Origin: a virus
IMG/VR virus record: IMGVR_UViG_3300025325_000973
Span: 1-37,847 of that record
DNA length: 37,847 bases
Direction: 5' to 3' (one strand)
The position numbers and the translations under genes are program-made. The notes beneath the pieces were generated by a model. That model did no database searches. It was not told the DNA's origin and worked only from the letters and a program-made list of their open reading frames with translations. Below, piece by piece: positions 1-8,159 of the stretch. Position 1 is the stretch's first letter; the number at the start of each line of letters is the position of its first letter.

Positions 1-1
1 T

Positions 2-262
2 GTTCGGCGCTCGACCGACGCTGAACGTGCCGAGAAGTTCCCGCCGCTCGTTCGTGGTCGCCGCCACATTCGTGTACCCAAGTACGTCGTCGTCGGGCCG
101 GGCAATCACATTTGCTCCGTGTTCGGACTGCCACAAGGCGGCGATACTCGTTCTGAAGCCGTGTTCTGGGCCGAGCGCTTCGCGTCCAAGAATGACTACT
201 CGTTCGTTCGACCTTCGGGTTGGGAAGGCGTTACCGCTGCTCTTGATGAGGAGCTGTCGTGA
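2..262 (+). CDS. Hypothetical protein, 3' part (frame enters from the left edge)
   Basis: The frame is open from base 2 to the TGA at 260-262 and gives 86 residues. I do not recognise the product. It has a basic stretch (RGRRHIRVPKYVVVG) and an acidic C-terminus (ALDEELS). Codons are GC-rich, unlike the AT-rich genes from 483 onward. Its stop codon overlaps the GTG start of the next gene, so the two are probably translated together. The frame is in register with the gene that leaves the right edge at 37675: joining the edges would give one protein of about 144 residues. The competing frame starting at base 27 lacks this coupling and was not chosen. Confidence 0.6.
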   Translation, partial: VRRSTDAERAEKFPPLVRGRRHIRVPKYVVVGPGNHICSVFGLPQGGDTRSEAVFWAERFASKNDYSFVRPSGWEGVTAALDEELS

Positions 263-486
263 CCTCCGACGAACTCAGAGCACTCGCTGATGAATGGGCA
301 CGTCTAGGGATTCCAGACAACGAGTTACCAATCGACCTCGCTCGGCTGTGCGCTGAGTTGGGGGAGGCGCTGGAAACCATTGAGCGGCTACGGACTTCGA
401 CGGCCCCCGAAGGGGATTGTCTCTCTGCTGCAACAACGCTGGCCCAGCGCGCCCTCGCCAAGCTCGCTGAGTTGAAGGCTCCATGA
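259..486 (+). CDS. Small hypothetical helical protein
   Basis: A 75-residue protein starting with GTG that overlaps the previous stop (GTGA). It is rich in Ala, Leu and Glu and should be almost entirely helical, with a likely coiled coil over residues 25-45 (LARLCAELGEALETIERLR). Function unknown. Codon use is GC-rich. Its stop (TGA, 484-486) overlaps the ATG at 483 of an AT-rich glycosyltransferase in an ATGA junction, so an abrupt change in base composition falls exactly on a start codon. Confidence 0.65.
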   Translation: MTSDELRALADEWARLGIPDNELPIDLARLCAELGEALETIERLRTSTAPEGDCLSAATTLAQRALAKLAELKAP

Positions 487-1196
487 AGATTGGAATCTTA
501 ACAGTAGCTTTTAATGAGCCAGAATTTATTGTTCCATGTATAAAACAATTTGAGGGATTTAATTTTCCGCATTTAATATTGGTATCCAATAAACCCTGGG
601 GCGGAAATTATCAAATGGACAATACTTGGGCGTTAGCCAAAATGTATAGCGATAACGTAATAATTGATTATTGGCCAAATGCAGCATCTCAATATAATTT
701 CGGATTAGAAATTCTAGAAAAACAAGGATTTGATTGGGTATTAATTGTTGATGCAGATGAATTTTATACCTCAGTAGATATAGGCCGGCTAGTAGGAGAA
801 ATGCGAAATACAAATGCTGATGTTATTTATGCTCCAAACATGTTTGTTTATTGGAAAACTTCAGATAATTTAATAAATCCCAAACAAGACGATTGCCCTA
901 TCATCGCAATAAAACCAAATTTTAGATTTGAATATATCAGAAACAACAATACACCTAATAGACAAGCAAGCATGGCTGAATTACATCATATGTCTTATGT
1001 TCGCTCAGACAAACAAATGAAAAAGAAAATAGAAACATCTAACCATTCACACGAATTTGACACAGAAAAATGGTATGAAGAAAAATGGTTGAAATGGACA
1101 CCGGAAATGACAGATTTACATCCCGTTGTTCCTAGGCAATTCGGCAGAACTATTTTCCATCCAGCCCCACAAGAGATTAGAAGATTGTTTTCATGA
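483..1196 (+). CDS. Family 2-like (GT-A) glycosyltransferase
   Basis: A 237-residue protein with the GT-A layout: an N-terminal strand-loop (ILTVAFNEPEFI) for nucleotide-sugar binding, then a hydrophobic strand ending in the metal-binding motif D90-A-D92-E93. This is the expected DxD-type site for a Mn-dependent transferase of the GT2 kind. The C-terminal half has an HxxH-rich stretch and aromatic residues that could bind the acceptor. No membrane segment is seen, so it should act in the cytoplasm. It is the first of six genes that overlap or nearly touch, and its own stop overlaps the next start by 4 bases. The sugar and acceptor cannot be read from the sequence. Confidence 0.8.
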   Translation: MKIGILTVAFNEPEFIVPCIKQFEGFNFPHLILVSNKPWGGNYQMDNTWALAKMYSDNVIIDYWPNAASQYNFGLEILEKQGFDWVLIVDADEFYTSVDIGRLVGEMRNTNADVIYAPNMFVYWKTSDNLINPKQDDCPIIAIKPNFRFEYIRNNNTPNRQASMAELHHMSYVRSDKQMKKKIETSNHSHEFDTEKWYEEKWLKWTPEMTDLHPVVPRQFGRTIFHPAPQEIRRLFS

Positions 1197-1648
1197 TTGT
1201 CATATACACAGGGGGAAGTTATGATCTTTTCCATTCTGGACATGTTAATTTTTTAAAAAATGCACGCCTTCTTGGTGATTATTTGGTTGTTGCTTTAAAC
1301 AGAGATGAATTCATTTCTAGATTCAAACGCCCACCAATTTGTAACTATAAAGAAAGATATGAAGTTCTTTCATCTTGCGTATATGTCGATGAAGTTATAG
1401 AAAATTCTGGAAACGAAAATTCAGGGAAAATAATAGAACAAGTAATGCCGAATATTATAGCTATTGGAGACGATTGGAAAAATAAAGATTATTTAAAACA
1501 ACTCGGTATAACCCAAGAATTTCTTGAGTATTTAGAAATAGATATTGAGTATATTCCTTACACAAAAAATATATCAACTACAGAAATTATAAGAAGAATT
1601 AAAAATTATGAACCAAGCAATCGCAATTTTCCATCCCCGAGGTATTAG
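1193..1648 (+). CDS. Cytidylyltransferase (glycerol-3-phosphate type)
   Basis: A 151-residue nucleotidyltransferase. The N-terminus has the family signature GSYDLFHSGH, with the catalytic HxGH at H14-H17. GDDW lies at residues 92-95 and an ISTT signature at 127-130. These match the TagD/GCT family, which activates glycerol-3-phosphate or a related polyol or sugar phosphate with CTP to a CDP-linked donor. The arginine and glycine usual before ISTT (RTxGISTT) are replaced (YTKNISTT), so substrate preference could differ. It presumably makes a donor for one of the adjacent glycosyltransferases. It overlaps the previous gene by 4 bases and the next by about 40. Confidence 0.85.
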   Translation: MIVIYTGGSYDLFHSGHVNFLKNARLLGDYLVVALNRDEFISRFKRPPICNYKERYEVLSSCVYVDEVIENSGNENSGKIIEQVMPNIIAIGDDWKNKDYLKQLGITQEFLEYLEIDIEYIPYTKNISTTEIIRRIKNYEPSNRNFPSPRY

Positions 1649-2150
1649 CCTTTGGTTAAATGATTTGTTAAATTCTATAGACACAGATTATCCTCTGTTA
1701 ATAACAAATCACAAAAGTTATCAAATAGACGCTCTTAAACAGACATTTGATAAAACAGATTATGACGAAATATTTTTTTTAAACGAAACTATGATAGTTA
1801 AAGATAATTCTGTCTGGGATATTGTCTTTAAAGATTATTACGGAGTTACGGTTACATTTAATAATAGATTCGAAATGTTTTTGGCAAAATATTTACGCGA
1901 ACATATCTACAAAACTGTTTTCCCCGAGGTTAGTTCTAGAAGAGAAGACATAATTTATGGAGAAGATCACTGGAATCTTAAATACATGGCATCAGATCCA
2001 AATTATGTAATAATAGATGAAATGATTGATCCCAATCCCGATATAGATTCAAATCATGAATATAAATACGGAAGAGATAATTTAGTTTTAGAGAATAGGT
2101 ATTTTAAAAAATGGAAACACAATTGGAATATAGCTATGCTACCAGCATAG
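1608..2150 (+). CDS. Glycosyltransferase-like protein of the glycan operon
   Basis: A 180-residue protein of uncertain family. The segment around residues 50-80 (DEIFFLNETMIVKD) resembles the central strand and acidic turn of short GT-A-like transferases, and a conserved-looking GEDHW follows near residue 119. There is no signal peptide or membrane segment. Its start lies inside the cytidylyltransferase gene and its end overlaps the next gene by 40 bases, which ties it firmly to the operon. A role in sugar transfer is inferred from this context more than from the sequence. Confidence 0.6.
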   Translation: MNQAIAIFHPRGISLWLNDLLNSIDTDYPLLITNHKSYQIDALKQTFDKTDYDEIFFLNETMIVKDNSVWDIVFKDYYGVTVTFNNRFEMFLAKYLREHIYKTVFPEVSSRREDIIYGEDHWNLKYMASDPNYVIIDEMIDPNPDIDSNHEYKYGRDNLVLENRYFKKWKHNWNIAMLPA

Positions 2151-2641
2151 CAGCAGAATTAAAAAAAGATTTAGAAGAAGGAAAAGAATTTCATTCTGGT
2201 GCCGCAATGCACGAAGAAGACTTTCGTGCTTGGGGATCTTTTATGAAAAAATATCAACCAGCAGCAATTTTAGAATTGGGAACAGGAAGTGGGTCTTTTT
2301 CAAGATTTATACAAAAACAAGTTTATTGGTTTATCACTATTGATAATCAAGTTCCAGAAAATCCACCAGATGGATTTATACAATTAGATATTTTTTCTGA
2401 AATTCAACAAATTAGAGAATTTATTGAATTATCACCAAAGCCCTTTCTTTTATATTGTGACAATGGAAATAAAATAGAAGAAGTCAAAATTTTTTCTGAA
2501 TTCTTAATACCGTATTTTGATTATTTGGCTGTTCACGATTATGGAATAGAAATTTTTCCTAGTGATATACCAGATTATTTTGAAAAAATTGTACACATGG
2601 GATTGACCGCCTTCTTCAAAAAAAGAGATTACGAGGAATAA
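2111..2641 (+). CDS. SAM-dependent methyltransferase-like protein
   Basis: A 176-residue protein with the class I methyltransferase motif I (ILELGTGSGSF, residues 53-63), which forms the S-adenosylmethionine binding loop. An acidic residue at the end of the next strand (FITIDNQ) could hold the ribose, and LLYCDNG further on corresponds to motif IV. A methyl group added to a sugar or lipid carrier would fit its place among glycosyltransferases. The chosen ATG overlaps the preceding gene by 40 bases. A later start is possible but would cut into the helix before motif I. Confidence 0.7.
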   Translation: METQLEYSYATSIAAELKKDLEEGKEFHSGAAMHEEDFRAWGSFMKKYQPAAILELGTGSGSFSRFIQKQVYWFITIDNQVPENPPDGFIQLDIFSEIQQIREFIELSPKPFLLYCDNGNKIEEVKIFSEFLIPYFDYLAVHDYGIEIFPSDIPDYFEKIVHMGLTAFFKKRDYEE

Positions 2642-2642
2642 T

Positions 2643-3305
2643 ATGCTGTATACTTGGGAGGAAATTCAAGACGATAGTGAAGCCGTGGCAGAACGTTTTA
2701 AATGGCTTTTCTTTTATGATCTAAATACAATTACGCCCAACACTTGGATGGGCAGAAGAATTCAAAAAAATCCTCTAGACTTATTTATCTATGCCGAAAT
2801 AGCATATGAAATTAAACCTAAAATTGTTATTGAGACGGGTTCTCTAGAAGGAGGGAGCGCTATTTTCTGGGCAGACATGATGAAATTAATACATGGAGAC
2901 GAATCGGGAAAAGTAATTTCTGTTGATGTTAATCCACAAGAACAAACAGACAGAAACGTTACATTCCTTCAAGGAAGCAGCATTAGCCCTGATGTTCTGA
3001 GTAAAGTTTATTCTATTGTTGATAATAATGAACCGATAATTGTTAATTTAGATTCTCTTCATGATATGAATCATGTTTATAACGAGATGCTTGCATATCA
3101 CAATTTAGTTTCTCCAGGATCATATATGATTGTTGAGGATGGAGTTATTAATGGGCATCCCACGCATACAGAATATGGGTTAGGACCTTATGAGGCTTGT
3201 GAATTATTTTTATCTGAGCATCCAGAATTTGAAGCTGATCGTTCTCGTGAACGATTAATGATTACAGCAAATCCGATGGGATTCTTGAAAAGAAATGAAA
3301 ATTAG
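2643..3305 (+). CDS. CmcI-like (cephalosporin hydroxylase family) methyltransferase
   Basis: A 220-residue protein resembling the cephalosporin hydroxylase/CmcI family of Rossmann-fold enzymes, whose members in polysaccharide clusters are mostly sugar O-methyltransferases. Supporting motifs in order: WMGRRIQKNPLDLFIYAEI (residues 35-53), the SAM loop IVIETGSLEGGSAIFWA (61-77), VISVDVN (91-97) and the acidic IVEDGVINGH late in the chain. A good ribosome site (GAGGAATA) precedes the ATG, 1 base after the previous stop. With the preceding methyltransferase it suggests a methylated glycan product. Confidence 0.75.
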   Translation: MLYTWEEIQDDSEAVAERFKWLFFYDLNTITPNTWMGRRIQKNPLDLFIYAEIAYEIKPKIVIETGSLEGGSAIFWADMMKLIHGDESGKVISVDVNPQEQTDRNVTFLQGSSISPDVLSKVYSIVDNNEPIIVNLDSLHDMNHVYNEMLAYHNLVSPGSYMIVEDGVINGHPTHTEYGLGPYEACELFLSEHPEFEADRSRERLMITANPMGFLKRNEN

Positions 3306-3852
3306 TGTAATAATCCCACATCTTGATTTACCCGGAACGAATGACGTTTTAAGAACTTGCTTCAAATCCATAGAGAAAGCTGATGAAAATATTGAATTGA
3401 TAATTGTATTGGGCATAATTGGTTATGGGAAGGCAGTTAATGAGGGACTAGAACGAGCCACTGGAGATTATTTATTTGTTGTAAACAATGACACAGAATT
3501 ATTGAGCGGAAAATTAAGATACATGATCTATCCAGATCACATTACTGTTCCTCAAATAACTCCACCCCCAAGAGATAATAATCCTAGATGTTTCTTTTGT
3601 GTCCCCAGAAAAATATATGAAGAAGTTAAAAATTTTCACTCAGAAGATTTTTATGATGAGAGATTTTTCCCTGGATATTTTGAAGACGATGATTTGATTC
3701 ACCGACTTGAATTGCTAGGGAGAAAAACTCTTCTTGTTAGCAATGTTATAGTTCGTCACAAAGATGGTGGCGGGTTAACAATGAAGCAACTCGGGGAACA
3801 AGAAAGTTTTGATTCTAACAAAATAAAATATGAAGAAAAATGGAATAATTAA
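3295..3852 (+). CDS. Short family 2 glycosyltransferase
   Basis: A 185-residue GT-A protein. It opens with the GT2 strand ISVIIPHLDLPG, has a glycine-containing helix followed by ATGDYLFVVNNDTEL (DxD-type site at 64-68), and a downstream YFEDDDLIHRLELLG segment (128-142) typical of the acceptor and catalytic base region (ED) of rhamnosyl- or galactosyl-type GT2 enzymes. It is shorter than most GT2 proteins and has no C-terminal extension or membrane anchor. It is the last gene of the + operon. Its stop overlaps the end of the convergent gene at 3849, leaving no room for a separate terminator. Confidence 0.8.
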   Translation: MKISVIIPHLDLPGTNDVLRTCFKSIEKADENIELIIVLGIIGYGKAVNEGLERATGDYLFVVNNDTELLSGKLRYMIYPDHITVPQITPPPRDNNPRCFFCVPRKIYEEVKNFHSEDFYDERFFPGYFEDDDLIHRLELLGRKTLLVSNVIVRHKDGGGLTMKQLGEQESFDSNKIKYEEKWNN

Positions 3853-4061
3853 CAATCATATGGTGGCCACATTTTATATTTATCTTTAGCCATCTCCATA
3901 TCTTTGTTAACTTTTATGGCATTAAAACTAAGAACTCTGCCATAAGCTAAGATAGCGCCGTATAAAACAGCGCTATCATATAAATTAATCTTATCTGAAG
4001 TAGCCCATAATTCTATGTAGTTTCTATACATCTCCCTAATTTCTTCTTCGCTTTTAAGCAT
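3849..4061 (-). CDS. Small hypothetical protein
   Basis: A 70-residue, largely helical protein with many charged residues at the N-terminus (LKSEEEIREMYRNYIELW). No family recognised. It starts in a TAATG overlap with the secreted lysozyme-like gene, so it should be translated from the same message. It is the last gene of the leftward transcript and converges with the glycan operon. Confidence 0.6.
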   Translation of the reverse strand: MLKSEEEIREMYRNYIELWATSDKINLYDSAVLYGAILAYGRVLSFNAIKVNKDMEMAKDKYKMWPPYDC

Positions 4062-4435
4062 TAATTAGCCGCCCACCTACATTCCCAAGGCGACCAATCT
4101 CTTCCAGAATCCACATAATATTTATGAGCTGCTTTAGATTGTGTCCAAGCATTCCAATCATGCCCATAAATTTTTCTTTCGTTTGAACCCATCTGGAAAA
4201 GTCCAAGATATTGTCCGTTTCTGGCCCAAACGCTATAAGTGTTTCCTGTTTCACAGCCAGCAATTTCCCAAGCTTCTCTTCCTGCTTCACAATATTTATT
4301 TGCGCTTCCACACCAATTTAAATTAATTGCGTGTCTAATGTTATGTAGAGTGTCGGGTTTATAATGAGCTTCAATATTTCCGGTAAATGTTAATGTATAG
4401 AAGATAATTGCAATTAACGCAATTAATTTCTTCAC
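4061..4435 (-). CDS. Secreted lysozyme-like (transglycosylase fold) protein
   Basis: A 124-residue protein with a signal peptide (MKKLIALIAIIFYTLTF, cleavage likely after residues 20-23). The mature part has the small lysozyme/Rpf-like fold: a helix ending in the catalytic glutamate E62 (AGCETGNTY), then GLFQMGSNERKIYG, where the usual family sequence is GLFQi(s/n). Four cysteines (42, 49, 61, 119) could form disulfides outside the membrane. It should cleave peptidoglycan glycan strands during lysis or late in infection. Proteins of this kind are common in actinobacteria and their phages. It sits between a DNA-binding protein and a small gene. Confidence 0.8.
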   Translation of the reverse strand: MKKLIALIAIIFYTLTFTGNIEAHYKPDTLHNIRHAINLNWCGSANKYCEAGREAWEIAGCETGNTYSVWARNGQYLGLFQMGSNERKIYGHDWNAWTQSKAAHKYYVDSGRDWSPWECRWAAN

Positions 4436-4446
4436 AGAATCACTCC

Positions 4447-4680
4447 TTATTTTTTGCCTACAGTTATTAGCCCTTTGCCAGGACGAAGATCCTCATCTAT
4501 AACCCATTGTTTAAGGTCACAAACTTGTTCCTCAGTCCACCAACGCCAATTTCTTTCATCTCTAGATGGTAGCAAATTTTCAGGAACAATACCTTTATAT
4601 AACCAAATTCTGATCGTGTGCGGGACTCTATTGAGCTCTTCTGCAACCTCGCCAATTGAATAAAGCCTATTTGTACTCAT
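4447..4680 (-). CDS. MerR/excisionase-like DNA-binding protein
   Basis: A 77-residue protein with a winged helix-turn-helix of the MerR/excisionase kind: YSIGEVAEELNRVPHTIR forms the helix-turn-helix (residues 7-24) and a tryptophan-rich wing (RNWRWWTEEQV) follows. It has no effector domain, so it is more likely a small regulator or recombination directionality factor than a full MerR sensor. An extended -10 box (4689-4697) lies 8 bases from the ATG, so its message may have no leader. Confidence 0.75.
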   Translation of the reverse strand: MSTNRLYSIGEVAEELNRVPHTIRIWLYKGIVPENLLPSRDERNWRWWTEEQVCDLKQWVIDEDLRPGKGLITVGKK

Positions 4681-4688
4681 AATTATAT

Positions 4689-4697
4689 ATTATAACA
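4689..4697 (-). promoter_or_regulatory. Extended -10 promoter of the MerR-like gene
   Basis: On the minus strand this reads TGTTATAAT, a perfect extended -10 box. No convincing -35 box is seen 16-18 bases upstream, as is usual for extended -10 promoters. The -10 ends 8 bases before the ATG at 4680, so transcription should begin at or next to the start codon. The same nine bases occur before the gene at 36600. Confidence 0.6.
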
Positions 4698-4707
4698 CAA
4701 GCAGATA

Positions 4708-6102
4708 TTATTCGCGTCTATATATCTGAGAAACAAAAGTATCACTTGGCCCTCCTCCAAAATCGTCCATTCGAGTAGTTGATGGAGTCGCAACTACAAA
4801 ACCAAGTTTGCCTGATTTAAAGTTGTCATAGACGCCAAAATTAAGGATTGAATTTATACATGTCCAACCAGAACCAAGATCAAGCCAAAAATGTGTAGCC
4901 TCTACTCGTCTCTGTATTCCCAATTTATAGTCATTCCCGCGATCAAACCAAGCTAAAATAGTTTCATCTACTTCCCCTGTAAGACCCATTTGTCCACATT
5001 CAATAACTTCGCGAATTGGTTGAAGACCCGAATATCTATCTTCAGGTAGCCATAACATAGAAATTCCTCCGGCGGTTCCAGTATTTGCGCATCCTTCTCC
5101 CCCCAAAATAATTTGCATCCAGCCCTCTACTGCCATAGTTGCATAAACTTCAGCATCTTCCCCATCTATATAGGTTTCAGTACGCCATTGTCCTCCAGTA
5201 GGTCCTGTAACGCCTGGCGCACACTGAGAGGAAATAATCCTTGCAAGGCGCAGAGGAGTTGTGGTGCCACAACTAACAGTAACCCAATCTACTCCGTCAA
5301 GTGGATCAACATCGGCTCTGTTAAAATTATCAAGAATGGGCGTGGTTGGAAAATCTGCATCTAATACAACTTCGGCAAGGGCAATTAATCCTTGAGCATA
5401 ATCTCTATCTGCTGTATCAGATGTTATATCAACCGTATCCGAAGTAATAGTGGCTATACGATAACCACCACGAATATGCATATTTGTATCGTCTGCCCCT
5501 CCCGTTGTTCCATTTCCTGTTATTTGCGTATAGTCCGAATCCCAAGTATAAGTATCAGTTTCAGGACCTTCTGCGGCAAGGAAATGGAGAAATAAATATT
5601 CTCTCCCTGAAGGCAAACCGCTAATTGCAATCGCTTCTGGGTCAGCGGCGGTTGTGAAATCGGCTACTGGTTGAGTAGTAGCCCAGGTATAACCCTCGTC
5701 CACTGAGAATTCTTCTACTGATATTGAACGAGCTGTAACTGCGTCAGAAGGAAACTGTCCCATCAAAGCAGTAATTACACTCGACGTAGAGAGAGCATTT
5801 CGAATACGGCTAACAAATATTGCTCCTTGTGCGTGTGTATGCGTTGATGTTGTACCGTGGGTAGCAACTACTGTGTTATAAACATTACCTTCATCGTCAT
5901 AACAAGCCATTGTGTCATAAAGTTGTTGACTTCCAGAATTTGCGGGATCATGCGTGTTATCACATGCCAACCAAACAACAACGATACGACCAACCCCAAC
6001 AGCGCGCGATGGTGAAATAGAGAGTTCTTCAGAAAGCGGATCTGCACTAACAGCATCTTTAGCTTGAGTTGTACCTAAACTACCAATAGCTGTAAACGTC
6101 AT
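4708..6102 (-). CDS. Tail fibre or minor tail protein
   Basis: A 464-residue protein rich in Thr, Ser, Gly and Asp, the composition of extracellular phage tail proteins. The N-terminal half (about 1-250) looks like repeated beta-sandwich structure. The C-terminal half begins with LDNFNRADVDPL and ends with an aromatic-rich stretch (THFWLDLGSGWTCI), the pattern of LamG/concanavalin-like sugar-binding domains. It is the last structural gene of the leftward operon, the usual place for the receptor-binding protein. Assignment is by composition and position. Confidence 0.65.
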   Translation of the reverse strand: MTFTAIGSLGTTQAKDAVSADPLSEELSISPSRAVGVGRIVVVWLACDNTHDPANSGSQQLYDTMACYDDEGNVYNTVVATHGTTSTHTHAQGAIFVSRIRNALSTSSVITALMGQFPSDAVTARSISVEEFSVDEGYTWATTQPVADFTTAADPEAIAISGLPSGREYLFLHFLAAEGPETDTYTWDSDYTQITGNGTTGGADDTNMHIRGGYRIATITSDTVDITSDTADRDYAQGLIALAEVVLDADFPTTPILDNFNRADVDPLDGVDWVTVSCGTTTPLRLARIISSQCAPGVTGPTGGQWRTETYIDGEDAEVYATMAVEGWMQIILGGEGCANTGTAGGISMLWLPEDRYSGLQPIREVIECGQMGLTGEVDETILAWFDRGNDYKLGIQRRVEATHFWLDLGSGWTCINSILNFGVYDNFKSGKLGFVVATPSTTRMDDFGGGPSDTFVSQIYRRE

Positions 6103-6104
6103 AA

Positions 6105-6524
6105 TTATCCAAAGGTCAAAATAACGCCCAGACCTTTTGCCCCTGTTCCCGAAACATCAACATCAATTGCAATATGATCTCCCCAGGCTACATCATCATT
6201 GCTTGTATCAATCACAGGTTGTGTTGCTGCGTCTTTTGAATTAAACTCACTTACATCAATTTCGCATTTTGTAGAAAGCATGTCCGCTGTTTGTGTTCTA
6301 TTTCTGATTTGAATTGTAGGTTTTCCTGAACTTGAAACTGTAGTAACATAGCTTTCGATACCAATAAGATTCATTCCGTCATTATCGCGGGGAATCATGA
6401 ATTCAAATTTCTGATCTCCTGTCGTCACGGTTTTAGTATCTCCAAAAACTTTAATTTCTCGTACAGTTTGTCCAAGAATTTTAACAGTACCATCGGTGTT
6501 TACTCTAACATGCACAAATGACAT
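6105..6524 (-). CDS. Putative tail or fibre-associated protein
   Basis: A 139-residue beta-rich protein. I chose the ATG at 6524 (MSFVHVRVNTDG) because it lies 5 bases after the preceding stop. An upstream ATG at 6551 would force a 22-base overlap and add an unlikely basic leader. The sequence has alternating hydrophobic strands and no motif I can name. It lies between two probable fibre genes and is presumably part of the tail tip. Confidence 0.6.
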   Translation of the reverse strand: MSFVHVRVNTDGTVKILGQTVREIKVFGDTKTVTTGDQKFEFMIPRDNDGMNLIGIESYVTTVSSSGKPTIQIRNRTQTADMLSTKCEIDVSEFNSKDAATQPVIDTSNDDVAWGDHIAIDVDVSGTGAKGLGVILTFG

Positions 6525-6529
6525 TTTAT

Positions 6530-6913
6530 TTAAGCATCTCCGTCTGCCCAAGCCCTATATTTGATTCCAGTTAGATCAATATTGCCGCTTCCATCTCTTT
6601 GACATATAAATGTTTCTGCATATTCTGGTCTTATTTCATCTGGCAAAGTAAACGCTGTTGTATTAATAACTCCCCCTTTTATTTTTCCTCTTAATCTAAC
6701 TTCTCCATCTTCAGATAGATACCAACCAGCAGGAGCATTAGTAATGCCAGCCACTACACCGGCATTTGTCCAAGAACTCTCAAATGATATTGCATATGCT
6801 TCAGATATTCCAATTTTCCACCAGCCTGTCTCAGGTTCAAGTTTTGGCCTTCTTGTTTGGCCCAAAACATCAGATTCGGTTCTGTCAATATTTAAATCTC
6901 TACTTTTAGACAT
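6530..6913 (-). CDS. Putative tail protein
   Basis: A 127-residue protein starting at MSKSRDLNIDR, 1 base after the upstream stop; the ATG at 6961 would overlap the previous gene by 47 bases. The central part (WTNAGVVAGITNAPAGWYL, then EVRLRGKIKGG and FTLPDEIRPEY) resembles the short beta-domain common in phage tail fibres, in which the word LRG is followed by a statement-like turn and LP...RP. Receptor or fibre role inferred. Confidence 0.6.
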   Translation of the reverse strand: MSKSRDLNIDRTESDVLGQTRRPKLEPETGWWKIGISEAYAISFESSWTNAGVVAGITNAPAGWYLSEDGEVRLRGKIKGGVINTTAFTLPDEIRPEYAETFICQRDGSGNIDLTGIKYRAWADGDA

Positions 6914-6914
6914 C

Positions 6915-8150
6915 CTAAGTCGCCACTTTTCCATAGAAGTCTTTGGCAATTTTTGGTGCAACAGTTTCTATATTGTTGTCTGACATAGCAAGGGTGCATT
7001 CATATATTCTTTGTTTTACATTTGAAACTTGAAGAGCTCCTTTTGATGCGTTTAATTTTACAACATCCCCTAATATAAAATCTTTTCCATAATATATGCT
7101 AGCAGCAGGAGACAAAACAACGCTATAATTAAGATCTGGAACAATTCCGCGCGCTAAATCATTAATAGCATTGGCTCTAAGGTGAGTTGGGCCTCCAGGC
7201 TGAGCAGGAGTTTTTCCTAATCTTTTTTCGTCTCTATAATCATTTCTAACCATATAAATACCAATAGCATTATATCCTTCATTTATTGAACCGCTATCTT
7301 GAGCAACAGCCACCTTTCCTGAGTTAGGTCCTCCTTGTCCGACTGCCCAAAAATAGTTTCCAAATTTCCCTGGCTGAACAAATTCCTGCTCAGTTACATC
7401 ATCACAATTTGATGGTGTTGTTGTGTGATATTCAAAAGAAATAGACCCGCTTTTGTCTGATCCTCTTTTAAGAGCTGTATCTAAGTACATTAAGCGCCCA
7501 TTTCCAGAAGTATGATGATATCTAGGAATAATATCTACAGATGATGCTCTAGCTAAAATACCATCAAATATTTCTGTCCAAACATTTGCTCCTTTTGGCT
7601 GAAAATACGGAGCCATAACTATCTCGCTACTAACATCATAAAACGTACCTTTGTCAATTCCAGTAAATGAAATGGTTGGACCGAAAGCGTTACTAATAAA
7701 GTAAATAAGCCTCCATATAAGTTCTGATTGTCTATAATCCGCTGCTGTGTCGGGATTTGTCTTAAGATAGTGGTTTAACAAATGGAATCTAAGCTGTAAT
7801 CTCCAAAGTGGGTTAAACGCCTGTACGCGCATTATATTTTGTGCTCCTTGTTTTTCGTGAAAACCAACTATGCCCGAAAAAGAAGGAGTATTAGATGGAT
7901 CGGCGTAGCCAGGAGCAGTACGCCAAACTTTAACAAAACTTGTTAGCCTTTTGATTAGTGCAGCCATTGGATCATCTAAATAAAGAGAAAAATTAAGTAC
8001 ATCAACGCTGTTTAAATTGAAATCTAAAGTTCTGTCTGTAGCGTGGGCAATTTCATTGGTTATTCCAATATCAGAATATCCTGCATAATTGGCATTAATA
8101 TCATTTCCGTTTCTGTCGTAATGCTTAATAAGCCAGCTCACGTCGCTCAT
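6915..8150 (-). CDS. Tail protein, Gp37-like (ReqiPepy6 type)
   Basis: A 411-residue protein resembling the Siphovirus Gp37-like family found mostly in phages of actinobacteria. It sits where a tail-associated lysin or baseplate hub would be, directly after the distal tail protein. The N-terminal part (residues 1-120) has beta strands with SLYLDDPMAALI and SFVKVWRTAPG. The middle includes a long helix with a conserved proline-glycine turn, and the C-terminus (SNVKQRIYECTLAMSDNNIETV) is typical of hub proteins. Family call is from memory of the pattern, so moderate. Confidence 0.65.
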   Translation of the reverse strand: MSDVSWLIKHYDRNGNDINANYAGYSDIGITNEIAHATDRTLDFNLNSVDVLNFSLYLDDPMAALIKRLTSFVKVWRTAPGYADPSNTPSFSGIVGFHEKQGAQNIMRVQAFNPLWRLQLRFHLLNHYLKTNPDTAADYRQSELIWRLIYFISNAFGPTISFTGIDKGTFYDVSSEIVMAPYFQPKGANVWTEIFDGILARASSVDIIPRYHHTSGNGRLMYLDTALKRGSDKSGSISFEYHTTTPSNCDDVTEQEFVQPGKFGNYFWAVGQGGPNSGKVAVAQDSGSINEGYNAIGIYMVRNDYRDEKRLGKTPAQPGGPTHLRANAINDLARGIVPDLNYSVVLSPAASIYYGKDFILGDVVKLNASKGALQVSNVKQRIYECTLAMSDNNIETVAPKIAKDFYGKVAT

Positions 8151-8159
8151 GTTGTGCCT

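Noticed and set aside
27-290. An open frame of 87 codons at the left edge
   Set aside because: The frame ending at 262 has an overlapping start/stop with the next gene and fits the edge joining; this frame has neither and reads as an unlikely Ser/Arg-rich protein.
4447-4680. Evidence for a lysogeny module
   Set aside because: The MerR/excisionase-like protein stands alone; no integrase, repressor pair or attachment site is seen.
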